The notes beneath the pieces are model-generated. The model did no database searches. It had not been told where the DNA came from and worked only from the letters and a program-made list of their open reading frames with translations. A DNA stretch of 64,000 bases, from NCBI GenBank assembly GCA_017441265.1, contig JAFRYE010000057.1:1-64000 (forward strand), given 5' to 3'. The number at the start of each line of letters is the position of its first letter. Position 1 is the first letter of the stretch. The position numbers and the translations under genes were made by a program. This DNA is from Lachnospiraceae bacterium. GTDB taxonomy: Bacteria > Bacillota > Clostridia > Lachnospirales > Lachnospiraceae. Positions 1 through 7,760 of this stretch are shown here, one piece after another.

Positions 1-60
<60 letters not shown>

Positions 61-62
61 TT

Positions 63-184
63 TTTTCATATTCCGAGAACGGCAAAGCAGTCGGAAAACG
101 GCATCGAATCGCTGTTTTTGCGCAGCGGCGAATCTGCTTTCGGCGTCTGCGGGCGTCCGATATTCGGCAGCCGGAATATGAAAA
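63..184. repeat. Nested inverted repeat between two tRNA genes
   Basis: Perfect 13-nt arms TTTTCATATTCCG (63-75) and CGGAATATGAAAA (172-184) enclose a second pair, AAAGCAG (84-90) and CTGCTTT (134-140). The whole tRNA spacer could therefore fold into one long stem. No coding sequence is visible. It may be a MITE-like remnant or an RNA structure in the tRNA precursor. Only the complementarity is seen; the function is unknown. Confidence 0.6.
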
Positions 185-193
185 CACAAGGAT

Positions 194-266
194 GGAGCAC
201 TAGCTCAGTCGGTAGAGCACTTGACTTTTAATCAAGGTGTCGCGGGTTCGAATCCCGCGTGCTTCA
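194..266 (+). tRNA. tRNA-Lys (TTT)
   Basis: Complete 73-nt cloverleaf. The acceptor is GGAGCAC/GTGCTTC (one G-T pair), the anticodon stem CTTGA/TCAAG holds loop CTTTTAA (anticodon TTT, Lys), and the T-arm is GCGGG/CCCGC around TTCGAAT. The discriminator is A and no CCA is encoded. A strong hairpin terminator follows 12 nt later. Confidence 0.97.
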
Positions 267-278
267 TACGCATTCGAT

Positions 279-309
279 AGCCCTGCGCGTTATTCGCGTG
301 GGGCTTTTC
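279..309 (+). terminator. Intrinsic terminator after tRNA-Lys
   Basis: An 11-bp stem, AGCCCTGCGCG (279-289) with CGCGTGGGGCT (295-305), has a 5-nt loop and is followed by a short T-run. It ends the tRNA transcript. Confidence 0.8.
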
Positions 310-323
310 GTGTCTTTTGGAGG

Positions 324-342
324 CATTTTCCGACGGAAAATG
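324..342. repeat. Palindrome of the recurrent GGAAAATG motif
   Basis: CATTTTCCG (324-332), one base, then CGGAAAATG (334-342) form a perfect inverted pair of the octamer over-represented throughout this window. It lies 28 nt upstream of the solute-binding protein start, so it could be an operator or a transcript hairpin; neither is proven. Confidence 0.7.
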
Positions 343-370
343 ACCGATTCGGGGAAGGAGGTGCATCAGG

Positions 371-1690
371 ATGAGAAAACGCAGAAGCTCCCGGGTAGTT
401 GCCGGGCTGTTGGCATTTGTGCTGAGTGCCGTGCTTTTGACTGGCTGCCTCGGAAACGGCGGGGTGTCCGGGACCGGCGGAGCGACAAAAAGCGAGGCGG
501 AAGAGACGGTTTTGACGCTGTGGGCCATTGCGAACCCCACCGATGCATTTCACGAGCCCTACTTGCGGGCCATCCGGGATTTCGAGCGGGCCAACCCGGG
601 TGTCACGATCAAGATGGAGACCTTCGAAAATGAGGCCTACAAGACGAAGATCCGCGCGGCTGTCGCGATGAACCAGCTTCCGGACATTTTCTTCACCTGG
701 GGAGGCGGATTTTCGCAGTCCTTCGTAAAATCCGGCAAGGTTCTCTGCCTGGAACCCTACTATGAGGAGTATGAGTCGCAGCTGAGCCGCACGGTACTCG
801 AGAACGCTACGTACGACGGCAAGCTTTACGGAGTGACGTATTGTACGCCGGTGTCGGTGGTATTTTACAATAAAAGGCTGTTTGAGGAGGCCGGTGCGGA
901 GATTCCGAGGAATTTCGACGAGTTCATCGGCGTCTGCAACAAGCTGATCGACGCGGAGATCATTCCGATCGGCAACAGCGCGAAGGAGACGTGGGTGCTC
1001 GCGATGATCCACGATGCGCTCATTCTGAAGGCCGCGGGGCCGGATAAGATCGAGCATGTCGTCACCGACCACACGGTGAACTATAATAACCCGGAGTTTA
1101 TCCGCGCGTCGAGGTCATTTTGCGCGCTGGTGGAAATGGGCGCGTTCAATCCCGAAGCGGCGACGCTCGGCAACGACGAGGCATGCGAGACGCTCTTCTC
1201 GGGCAAGGCGGCGATGTATGTCACCGGCTCCTGGATGGCAGCCAGCCTCTATGAGAAGTCAACAGTGTCGGATCCCGAGGATTTTGACTGTTTCCCGATG
1301 CCGGTCGTCAACTCCGCATACGCGAAGATCACCGACTTTATGGGCGGCGCGTCCGACACGCTTATGGTGAATGCGGGGTCGGAGCACACGGATCTCGCTG
1401 CGAGGGCGGCGTTTGAGATCTCCAAGAGCGTGTCCCGCTACGCGTACTTAAGGGGTGCGGCAATCCCGGCGTGGACGGTTGACTACGAGACGTTCGAGGT
1501 TAACCCCATCACCGCGAAGGTGGCGCAGTACTGCGTGAATGCGACGTCATTTACGCTGTGGTTCGACACGCTGATGACATCCGAGGTTGCGGATCGCTAT
1601 CTGGCGCTTCTGCAGGAGATGTATTTCGGCAAGATGACCCCGGGGGAATTCGCCGACGAGATGACGCGGATCATCGAGGAACAGGAATAG
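371..1690 (+). CDS. Extracellular solute-binding lipoprotein (family 1, sugar-type)
   Basis: The 439-residue product begins with a lipoprotein signal (Arg-rich start, hydrophobic core, lipobox LTGC with Cys26), so it should be anchored outside the membrane. The body reads as a family 1 ABC substrate-binding protein of carbohydrate type: the mature start VLTLWAIANP, then DIFFTWGGGFS, the middle AAMYVTGSWMA and the late AFEISK segment. Its length is typical. A ribosome site GGGGAAGGAGG precedes the ATG. No permease or ATPase gene follows. The next two genes are a YesM-like kinase and a YesN-like regulator, so the protein may present a ligand to the kinase instead of, or as well as, feeding a transporter elsewhere (inference). 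The substrate is not predictable. Confidence 0.88.
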   Translation: MRKRRSSRVVAGLLAFVLSAVLLTGCLGNGGVSGTGGATKSEAEETVLTLWAIANPTDAFHEPYLRAIRDFERANPGVTIKMETFENEAYKTKIRAAVAMNQLPDIFFTWGGGFSQSFVKSGKVLCLEPYYEEYESQLSRTVLENATYDGKLYGVTYCTPVSVVFYNKRLFEEAGAEIPRNFDEFIGVCNKLIDAEIIPIGNSAKETWVLAMIHDALILKAAGPDKIEHVVTDHTVNYNNPEFIRASRSFCALVEMGAFNPEAATLGNDEACETLFSGKAAMYVTGSWMAASLYEKSTVSDPEDFDCFPMPVVNSAYAKITDFMGGASDTLMVNAGSEHTDLAARAAFEISKSVSRYAYLRGAAIPAWTVDYETFEVNPITAKVAQYCVNATSFTLWFDTLMTSEVADRYLALLQEMYFGKMTPGEFADEMTRIIEEQE

Positions 1691-1695
1691 GAAAA

Positions 1696-1719
1696 GACTC
1701 ATTTTTCGAAAAATGAGTC
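1696..1719. repeat. 24-bp perfect palindrome between SBP and kinase genes
   Basis: GACTCATTTTTC and its exact complement GAAAAATGAGTC meet head to head. There is no T-run, so it is not a classical terminator; it could be an mRNA-stability hairpin or a protein site. It contains a CATTTTTCG variant of the recurrent motif. Confidence 0.7.
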
Positions 1720-1749
1720 AATTGTATCGGATACGAAAGGAGGATGCAC

Positions 1750-3528
1750 ATGCAGGGCAACGGACAACGGCGATTCCGCTCGCTCAAGAGCAAACTGCGG
1801 CAGCTGTTCATCGGCGCGTCGCTGGTGTATATCGTGTGCATTACGATCGTATTCATCTTTGTATATCGCAATCAGATGGTTCAGACGGCGACGAAGAACG
1901 TTCAGGCGGATCTGCAGATGGTCGGCGAGACCATCGATTCCAAGATCGAGCGTGTGGACGCGTTTACGAGCATCCTGCTGACCAACGAAGAAGTCCGGCA
2001 ATACTACCGGGCCTCGACGTCGGTAACGTCGAAAATTCAGCTGTCTGACCTTGCGAGCGAGGCGCTCACGTTCATCAAGCGTGCGGGCACATCATTTCCT
2101 GAGATCAAGGCCGTGTTTTTGCTGCGAAACGACGAGACGATCCTGGATATGAAACAGGGAACGCTGGAGCTCGACCGGGCCGCTTTCCGCGAGAATACGG
2201 AGCTGTGGGAGCTGCTTGAGGAGAAAAAGGGCGGAACCGTCATATTGATGAACAGAAAAGAGGGCGCGTTTCGTCCGGCGCAGGAGCGCTATGAGCCGTT
2301 CCTCACGGTGATCCGCAACTATAACGACCTGCTTTCCCAGGAGAAGACCGGTGTTTTGTGCATCAATGTCGAGACGTCGCTGATGGAATCGGCGGTCTCG
2401 GACGAGCGGAACAACCGTGTGTACCGGTGCGAGGATTTTCAGGGGACGACGATCTTCTCCACCGGGGAGGACGCGGAGTTCGAAACGCTGGCGAAGAAGG
2501 CGGGAGACGCCGATCTGTACGTGACGGACGGCATGTTCGAGCTCGATATTTACGGTCGCTACGAGGTGCCGAACACCGGCATGGTGGTCACGTGCGTCGA
2601 GCATTACCGGCTGTCTGACAGCCTCTCGTATCAGATCGTCATGGTCCCGGCGCTGTCCATTTTACTCATGATCCTGTCGCTGATCGTTCTCGATGCGCTG
2701 ATCCGCCGCTCCGTGACACAGCCGATCCGGAAACTCACGGAATCCATGCAGTCGGTCAAGCGGGGATGGCTGCGGCGCGTGTCCATGGAGACGCACAACG
2801 ATGAGATCGGAACCCTCAAGGATAACTACAATGAGATGCTTGTGGAGATGAACCGGCTGATCGAAGAGCTGCTGGAGAAAGAAAAATCCGTAAGAAAAAC
2901 AGAAATTAACATTTTACAGCAACAAATTAAGCCTCATTTTCTGTATAATACTATAGAGATGATCGCGAGCCTTGCGGTCGACGACGATGTGAGCCGCGAC
3001 CAGGTGTACGACGCGCTGGAGACGCTCGGCAGTTTTTACCGGCAGTTCCTCAGCAAGGGCAGCAACGAGGTGCCGCTCTCGACGGAGATCGAGATCGCGA
3101 AGAAGTACCTGAAGCTTCAGAAACTGCGGTACGGAGATATCTTCACCGACGAGTACGAGATCGGCGAGGACTGCCTCGGGGTCCTGCTTCCGAAGTTGAC
3201 GATCCAGCCGATCATCGAGAACAGCCTCTACCACGGCATCCGCGGAAAAGGCGACCACGGCTTGATCCGCATCCGCGCTTTCCGCGAGGAAGGAACGGTC
3301 ACGCTGGAGATCTACGACGACGGCGTGGGTATGAGCGCGGAGACCATCGATCGGGTGATGAAGGAGGGCGAGCGTCATTTCGGTCTGCGCCGGACGCTGG
3401 AGCGGTTCTGCTACTTCGAGGAGCGGGAGGATTGCTATAAGATCGAGAGTGAGGAAGGTCATTTTACGAAGATAACGTTGGTGCTGCGGGAAGACCGTGA
3501 GGCCGACGCTGAGGAAACGGGGGTATAA
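1750..3528 (+). CDS. YesM-type sensor histidine kinase
   Basis: Membrane sensor kinase of the LytS/YesM class (592 residues from ATG 1750; ATG 1744 is in frame but touches the AAGGAGG site, so 1750 is preferred). Order: first membrane helix near residues 15-40, an extracytoplasmic sensor region of about 250 residues, second helix near 294-316, HAMP, then the internal-kinase motif with QIKPHFLYN (His396, the phosphorylation site), and a HATPase domain with NSLYHGI and DDGVGM. It lies 59 nt after a solute-binding lipoprotein and 1 nt before its response regulator. This fits sensing of a carbohydrate, possibly via the lipoprotein (inference). Confidence 0.93.
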   Translation: MQGNGQRRFRSLKSKLRQLFIGASLVYIVCITIVFIFVYRNQMVQTATKNVQADLQMVGETIDSKIERVDAFTSILLTNEEVRQYYRASTSVTSKIQLSDLASEALTFIKRAGTSFPEIKAVFLLRNDETILDMKQGTLELDRAAFRENTELWELLEEKKGGTVILMNRKEGAFRPAQERYEPFLTVIRNYNDLLSQEKTGVLCINVETSLMESAVSDERNNRVYRCEDFQGTTIFSTGEDAEFETLAKKAGDADLYVTDGMFELDIYGRYEVPNTGMVVTCVEHYRLSDSLSYQIVMVPALSILLMILSLIVLDALIRRSVTQPIRKLTESMQSVKRGWLRRVSMETHNDEIGTLKDNYNEMLVEMNRLIEELLEKEKSVRKTEINILQQQIKPHFLYNTIEMIASLAVDDDVSRDQVYDALETLGSFYRQFLSKGSNEVPLSTEIEIAKKYLKLQKLRYGDIFTDEYEIGEDCLGVLLPKLTIQPIIENSLYHGIRGKGDHGLIRIRAFREEGTVTLEIYDDGVGMSAETIDRVMKEGERHFGLRRTLERFCYFEEREDCYKIESEEGHFTKITLVLREDREADAEETGV

Positions 3529-3529
3529 C

Positions 3530-4291
3530 ATGTATCGGGTGATGATCATCGACGATGAGCCGGCAATCTACAAGATCCTGTCAAAGACTATTCCGTGGTC
3601 CTCGTTCAACATGGAGGTTGTGGGGACGGCCGCCAGCGGGATCGAGGCTATCAACACCATCGACGATCTGCAGCCGGACATCTGCTTTGTCGACGTGCAG
3701 ATGCCGTTCATGGACGGGATCGAGTTTTCCAAACTAGCGAAACAGCGGTATCCCGACATGGCGATCATCGTGCTTTCCGCGTATGATGAGTTCCGCTACG
3801 CCAGGGAGTGCATCGGCATCGGCGTGTTCGACTATCGCCTGAAGCCGATCGAGCGGTCCGACATCATCGACACGCTTCGCAGGTGTTTCGACCATCTCAA
3901 CGAGCAGCGCATCGCCAGAGGGGAGGCGCCGGAAGTTCCCGACGAGGAGATTCCGGAGGCGCGCGAGGGACACAGCATCGAGAAGGTGCGCGAGTACATT
4001 CAGACACGCTACTCCGAGCGCGATCTCAACCTGACGAAGGTGGCGCAGGCGTTCGGTTTCAATCCGAGCTATCTGAGCCGCAAGTTCAAGAGCGAGACGG
4101 GGGACAGCTTCGTCGACTATCTCGTGAGCTGCCGCATGGAACATGCGAAAGCAGCCGCCCACGCGGGAAAGCCGATGTATCAGATCGCGACGGAAGTCGG
4201 CATTCCGGATCCGAATTATTTCAGCCGGTGCTTCAAAAAATACACGGGCGTCTCATTTTCCGCATACGCGGCTAAAGACAAGAAGGAATAA
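3530..4291 (+). CDS. YesN-type response regulator with AraC DNA-binding domain
   Basis: A 253-residue regulator. The receiver domain (about 1-125) starts MYRVMIIDDEP and has phosphoacceptor Asp55 in FVDVQMPFMDG and the conserved Lys in RLKPI. A C-terminal AraC-type double helix-turn-helix (about 150-250) includes FNPSYLSRKFKSETG and PDPNYFSRCFKKYTG. The start is placed at ATG 3530, one base after the kinase stop, with GAGGAAACGG as ribosome site; an upstream in-frame start would overlap the kinase. It should respond to the adjacent kinase. Target promoters are unknown; in this family they are usually sugar uptake or glycosidase genes. Confidence 0.93.
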   Translation: MYRVMIIDDEPAIYKILSKTIPWSSFNMEVVGTAASGIEAINTIDDLQPDICFVDVQMPFMDGIEFSKLAKQRYPDMAIIVLSAYDEFRYARECIGIGVFDYRLKPIERSDIIDTLRRCFDHLNEQRIARGEAPEVPDEEIPEAREGHSIEKVREYIQTRYSERDLNLTKVAQAFGFNPSYLSRKFKSETGDSFVDYLVSCRMEHAKAAAHAGKPMYQIATEVGIPDPNYFSRCFKKYTGVSFSAYAAKDKKE

Positions 4292-4323
4292 GCCGGTCTG
4301 ACAGGGACTTCGGGGGAAAATGA

Positions 4324-4352
4324 TTTACTTTCCCGGGGCAATTTGGTATAAT
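4324..4352 (+). promoter_or_regulatory. Sigma-A type promoter for the zinc-ribbon/LCP pair
   Basis: TTTACT (4324-4329), a 17-nt spacer and TATAAT (4347-4352) lie 46 nt before the 4399 start. A GGAAAATG copy (4315-4322) sits just upstream of the -35. Confidence 0.75.
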
Positions 4353-4398
4353 CAGAACGGTCGGCATAAGCCGGCAGAGGAAAAGGAGGCTGTATAAT

Positions 4399-5322
4399 AT
4401 GGGTTTATTCGATAAGAAATTCTGTGACATCTGTGGGGAGAAGATTCGCTTTCTGGGCAATCACAAACTGGAAGACGGCAACATGTGCGGAACGTGCAAC
4501 AAGAAAATGTCCCCGTACTTCAGCGGACGCCGCAAGACGACGGTCGCTGAGATGAAGGAGCATTTGGCGGAGCGCGAGGCCAATGTCGCGAAGGTTGAAA
4601 AGTTCGTCGTGAACGCCGTGTACGGTGAGAACAAGAAAGTTTACGTCGACACGGTCAACGGCAATTTCTGCGTGAGTTATGCCAACCAGGCGGGACTTGT
4701 CAATGACAACCCCGACATTCTTCCGCTGTCCGCGGTTACCCGCTGCGACGTCGACGTGAAGGAGACCCGCGAGGAGGAGTTCACCAAGGACGCGAACGGC
4801 AACCGCGTGAGCTATCAGCCGCCGCGCTATCGGTATTTCTACGCTTTCCGCGTGATCATCAACCTGAACTGGAGATGGTTTGACCAGATCGAGGTTGATC
4901 TCAACAACCTTCGCAGTGTTGAGGGTCTGAATTCGGCGAGATATCATCAGTATGAGATGATGGCACAGGAAATTCGCAACGCTTTGACGGGCAACGGAAC
5001 GCAGATGCGCCAGGGTTACTCGCAGGGACTTCCGACTGCGGAGCAGCTGCTTACGGAGTTTGTGAACGCCAATGCTGCGGTAGCGGCTCAGCAGGCTGCG
5101 GCACAGCAGGCAGCGCAGGCGGCTCCTGCGGCAGCACCGGCAGCGGCTGGCACATGGATCTGCCCCGGCTGCGGGACGGAGAACAGCGCGAACTTCTGCG
5201 CGAATTGCGGTCAGGCCAAGCCCGCACCGGCAATGCCGAAATTCTGCGGAAACTGCGGTTTCCGCCTGGAAGCAGGTTCGGCTGCAAAATTCTGTCCGGG
5301 ATGCGGCAAGCCGATCGCTTAA
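4399..5322 (+). CDS. DUF4428-like zinc-ribbon protein
   Basis: A 307-residue, probably cytoplasmic protein with no signal or membrane helix. The N-terminus (CDICGEK near 9-15 and CGTCNKK near 32-38, with KLEDGNMC) matches the DUF4428 treble-clef zinc module. A central alpha/beta region (about 60-220) is followed by an Ala/Gln-rich linker. The C-terminus has two zinc ribbons, CPGCGTENSANFCANCG and KFCGNCG...KFCPGCG. Three Cys4 sites are visible in total. It has the ribosome site AAAAGGAGG and is followed after 27 nt by the LCP-family gene, so co-transcription is likely. The molecular role is unknown. Confidence 0.8.
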   Translation: MGLFDKKFCDICGEKIRFLGNHKLEDGNMCGTCNKKMSPYFSGRRKTTVAEMKEHLAEREANVAKVEKFVVNAVYGENKKVYVDTVNGNFCVSYANQAGLVNDNPDILPLSAVTRCDVDVKETREEEFTKDANGNRVSYQPPRYRYFYAFRVIINLNWRWFDQIEVDLNNLRSVEGLNSARYHQYEMMAQEIRNALTGNGTQMRQGYSQGLPTAEQLLTEFVNANAAVAAQQAAAQQAAQAAPAAAPAAAGTWICPGCGTENSANFCANCGQAKPAPAMPKFCGNCGFRLEAGSAAKFCPGCGKPIA

Positions 5323-5349
5323 TGTCCGATCAAGGGACAAGGAGGATTT

Positions 5350-7647
5350 ATGACGTACAAAAAAGAGAGGGCCGGGTTTGCGGCAATGCTGCTGTTTTCG
5401 CAGATATTGCTGCTGATCTTCACGGTCGATGCGGCTCTCGTGCATGAGGTTTCCATCCGGAAAGTCATCTTTCCGCTTGCAAGCCAGGAAGCGACGATGA
5501 TGATAATCCTTGTGATTGTCGCCATCCTCGGGTATTATCTGGTACCGGTCACGAAATGGTTTCGAAATGCGTTTACGATCGGTGCCGGTGCGATGGAGAT
5601 CATCTTCTGGATCGTTTCGGGATTCCACCTCGGACGGCAGAAGCTGCTGGGCGCGAAGGAGATCATGTTCATGGTTATCCTGTGCGCGCTGATCGCGGCC
5701 TGCTGCGCGGTGCATTGTCTCCTGGCGCCGAAGAAGGAAAAAGGAAATTGGTTTGTGGTTCGCGTCGCAGAGTCCGGATGTGTCGTGCTGATGACGCTCG
5801 CCGCAATTTACGTTTCGAAGAAGTATCTCAACCAGTTGCTAACGCCGACGCTGAGCATTGTGATGTTCGGACTCTGTGCGGCGGTGATGCTCGTGTACTG
5901 GTGGTTCTCGGATTCCGTTAACCATCTGGTGACGGTTGCGGTGGTGATCGGACAGGCGCTCGCGTTTGTGCTGACATTTGTATCGCTTTGCAGAAACCGC
6001 GATGCCGTTGACGTTACGGGCACATTCTTCGCCAATAAGACGAACACCCAGGTTCTCTCGGGACTCGCGCTTGCGCTTGTAGGGCTTTTGGCGCTCTCGC
6101 TGATCCTGCACTACCTGAAGAACCTTCAGATCTTCGGAAAATACGCTTCCATCGCGGTGTCCTGCCTGGTTGTCGCTCTGTTTTTGATCCTGAGCGGCGC
6201 CACGAAGAAGACGGCGAACGCCGTGGGTATCGATGCGGAGGACGCGACGAAGTTCGAAGAGTATTGCGTGTATGTGATGAAAAATGATCCCGCACAGAAG
6301 CTGCAGGACGTTGTATCATACAAGATCGGCTACTCGGCGGAAGGCCGTAACAAGGCGATGGAACGCGCGATCGCGAAGCTCAAGGAGGAGCTCGGAGATT
6401 CTCTGCAGCTCACGGAGTATGAGTGGGTTTCGGATCTGGCGGAAGCGCTGTATGCCGGCGAGCAGCAGGCTGCATTTTTCGAGAGTGTCTATCCCGAGAT
6501 CATCGATGCGGGATTTGAGGCGATCGAGGATAAACGGGTGTTTTCGAACGATACGAGAGCTTTGGAGCCGTCGATCATGATCGAGTATATCGAGAATGAG
6601 GAGCCGGATCCGTTTGACGATCCCGGTATCGACGATCCGGATCCGTGGGTCGATCCCGGTCCCGATCCGACGGTAACGCCGGAACCCACGGGAGAACCCG
6701 GTACACCGACTCCGACGCCGAAGCCCGGAGATCCGACTCCGACGCCGACTCCGAAGGAGAAGGAAGATTCCTCGCACGCACAGACGAAGGCTACCAAGTT
6801 GCAGAAACGCCCGGACAACTCCGGCAAGGATGTGACGTCGGAGCCCTTCACGATCTATATCAGCGGAATCGACCGCTACGGAGCGATCACGACGAGAAGC
6901 CGAAGCGACGTTAACCTGATCCTCGCGATCAACCCGAAGACTCACGAGATTGCGATCGTATCGACGCCTCGTGACTCCTATGTACATATTCCCGGCAAGA
7001 CGACGTCCATGAAGGACAAGCTGACGCACGCCGGGTTGTACGGACCCGAGTATTCCATGGCGACACTGGAAAATCTCTACGGGATTTCGATCGACTTCTA
7101 TCTCCGCCTGAATTTCTCGAGCGTGGAGAAGATCGTCAACCTGCTCGGTGGTGTGGATGCGATGTCTTTGTACAACTTCACCGGCCGCTTCGGAAACTAC
7201 CAGTTCACGAAGGGCATGAACCATATGGACGGCCATATGGCGCTGGCATTTGCGAGAGAGCGTGTCACGGTCACCGGCGGCGACTGGACTCGCGCGAAGC
7301 ACCAAATCGAGCTTCTCAAGGGTCTGATCAACAAGGTTACGACGTCGGCGGTTCTGTCGAACTATCAATCGTTGTTAAATGAGGCAACAAAGAGCATTCA
7401 GACCGATCTGACGCTTGCGCAGATGGTATCCCTGGCGTCGTCGCAGCTCTCGAACGGCGGAAAATGGCATGTTTCGAGTTATGCGACCACCGGCGACGGC
7501 AGTTATCAATACTGCGCCGCATACAAGGGAAAGAAACTCTGGGTAGCGCTTCTTCATAAGAAGTCCGTGGAGAAGTCGGCAACGCTGATCAACCGCGTGC
7601 TCAGGGGCGATCATATTGCGGATGGCGAGTATAAGTACGACAAGTAA
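5350..7647 (+). CDS. LytR-CpsA-Psr (LCP) protein with polytopic N-terminus
   Basis: A 765-residue membrane protein. LCP enzymes transfer undecaprenyl-linked glycopolymers to peptidoglycan outside the cell. The catalytic LCP domain starts near residue 500 (FTIYISGIDRYG) and has the family hallmarks RSDVNLILAINP, IVSTPRDSYV, DKLTHAG, LNFSSVEKIVNLLGGVD and the Arg-bearing LAFARER. Unlike the usual single-helix LCP protein, the first ~290 residues hold roughly eight hydrophobic segments. A soluble stretch follows, then an acidic Asp-Pro and Thr-Pro-rich linker (about 420-485). It follows the zinc-ribbon gene by 27 nt and ends at a strong terminator. The role of the polytopic part is unknown. Confidence 0.9.
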   Translation: MTYKKERAGFAAMLLFSQILLLIFTVDAALVHEVSIRKVIFPLASQEATMMIILVIVAILGYYLVPVTKWFRNAFTIGAGAMEIIFWIVSGFHLGRQKLLGAKEIMFMVILCALIAACCAVHCLLAPKKEKGNWFVVRVAESGCVVLMTLAAIYVSKKYLNQLLTPTLSIVMFGLCAAVMLVYWWFSDSVNHLVTVAVVIGQALAFVLTFVSLCRNRDAVDVTGTFFANKTNTQVLSGLALALVGLLALSLILHYLKNLQIFGKYASIAVSCLVVALFLILSGATKKTANAVGIDAEDATKFEEYCVYVMKNDPAQKLQDVVSYKIGYSAEGRNKAMERAIAKLKEELGDSLQLTEYEWVSDLAEALYAGEQQAAFFESVYPEIIDAGFEAIEDKRVFSNDTRALEPSIMIEYIENEEPDPFDDPGIDDPDPWVDPGPDPTVTPEPTGEPGTPTPTPKPGDPTPTPTPKEKEDSSHAQTKATKLQKRPDNSGKDVTSEPFTIYISGIDRYGAITTRSRSDVNLILAINPKTHEIAIVSTPRDSYVHIPGKTTSMKDKLTHAGLYGPEYSMATLENLYGISIDFYLRLNFSSVEKIVNLLGGVDAMSLYNFTGRFGNYQFTKGMNHMDGHMALAFARERVTVTGGDWTRAKHQIELLKGLINKVTTSAVLSNYQSLLNEATKSIQTDLTLAQMVSLASSQLSNGGKWHVSSYATTGDGSYQYCAAYKGKKLWVALLHKKSVEKSATLINRVLRGDHIADGEYKYDK

Positions 7648-7665
7648 TTTTCCTGTCGGTACAAT

Positions 7666-7699
7666 GCGGCGCGGGCAAAGAAAACCCGCGCCGCTTTTT
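7666..7699 (+). terminator. Intrinsic terminator after the LCP gene
   Basis: GCGGCGCGGG (7666-7675) pairs with CCCGCGCCGC (7685-7694), with an A-rich loop and TTTTT after it. Confidence 0.92.
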
Positions 7700-7760
7700 C
7701 TCAAAGAAGACTGCGGCGGATTACGGCGATCCCGGAACGGGGCGCGGAAAGGAGCGGACG

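Noticed and set aside
1696..1719. Rho-independent terminator after the solute-binding protein
   Set aside because: The palindrome is perfect but AT-rich at its centre and lacks a following T-run, and the downstream kinase has no separate promoter.
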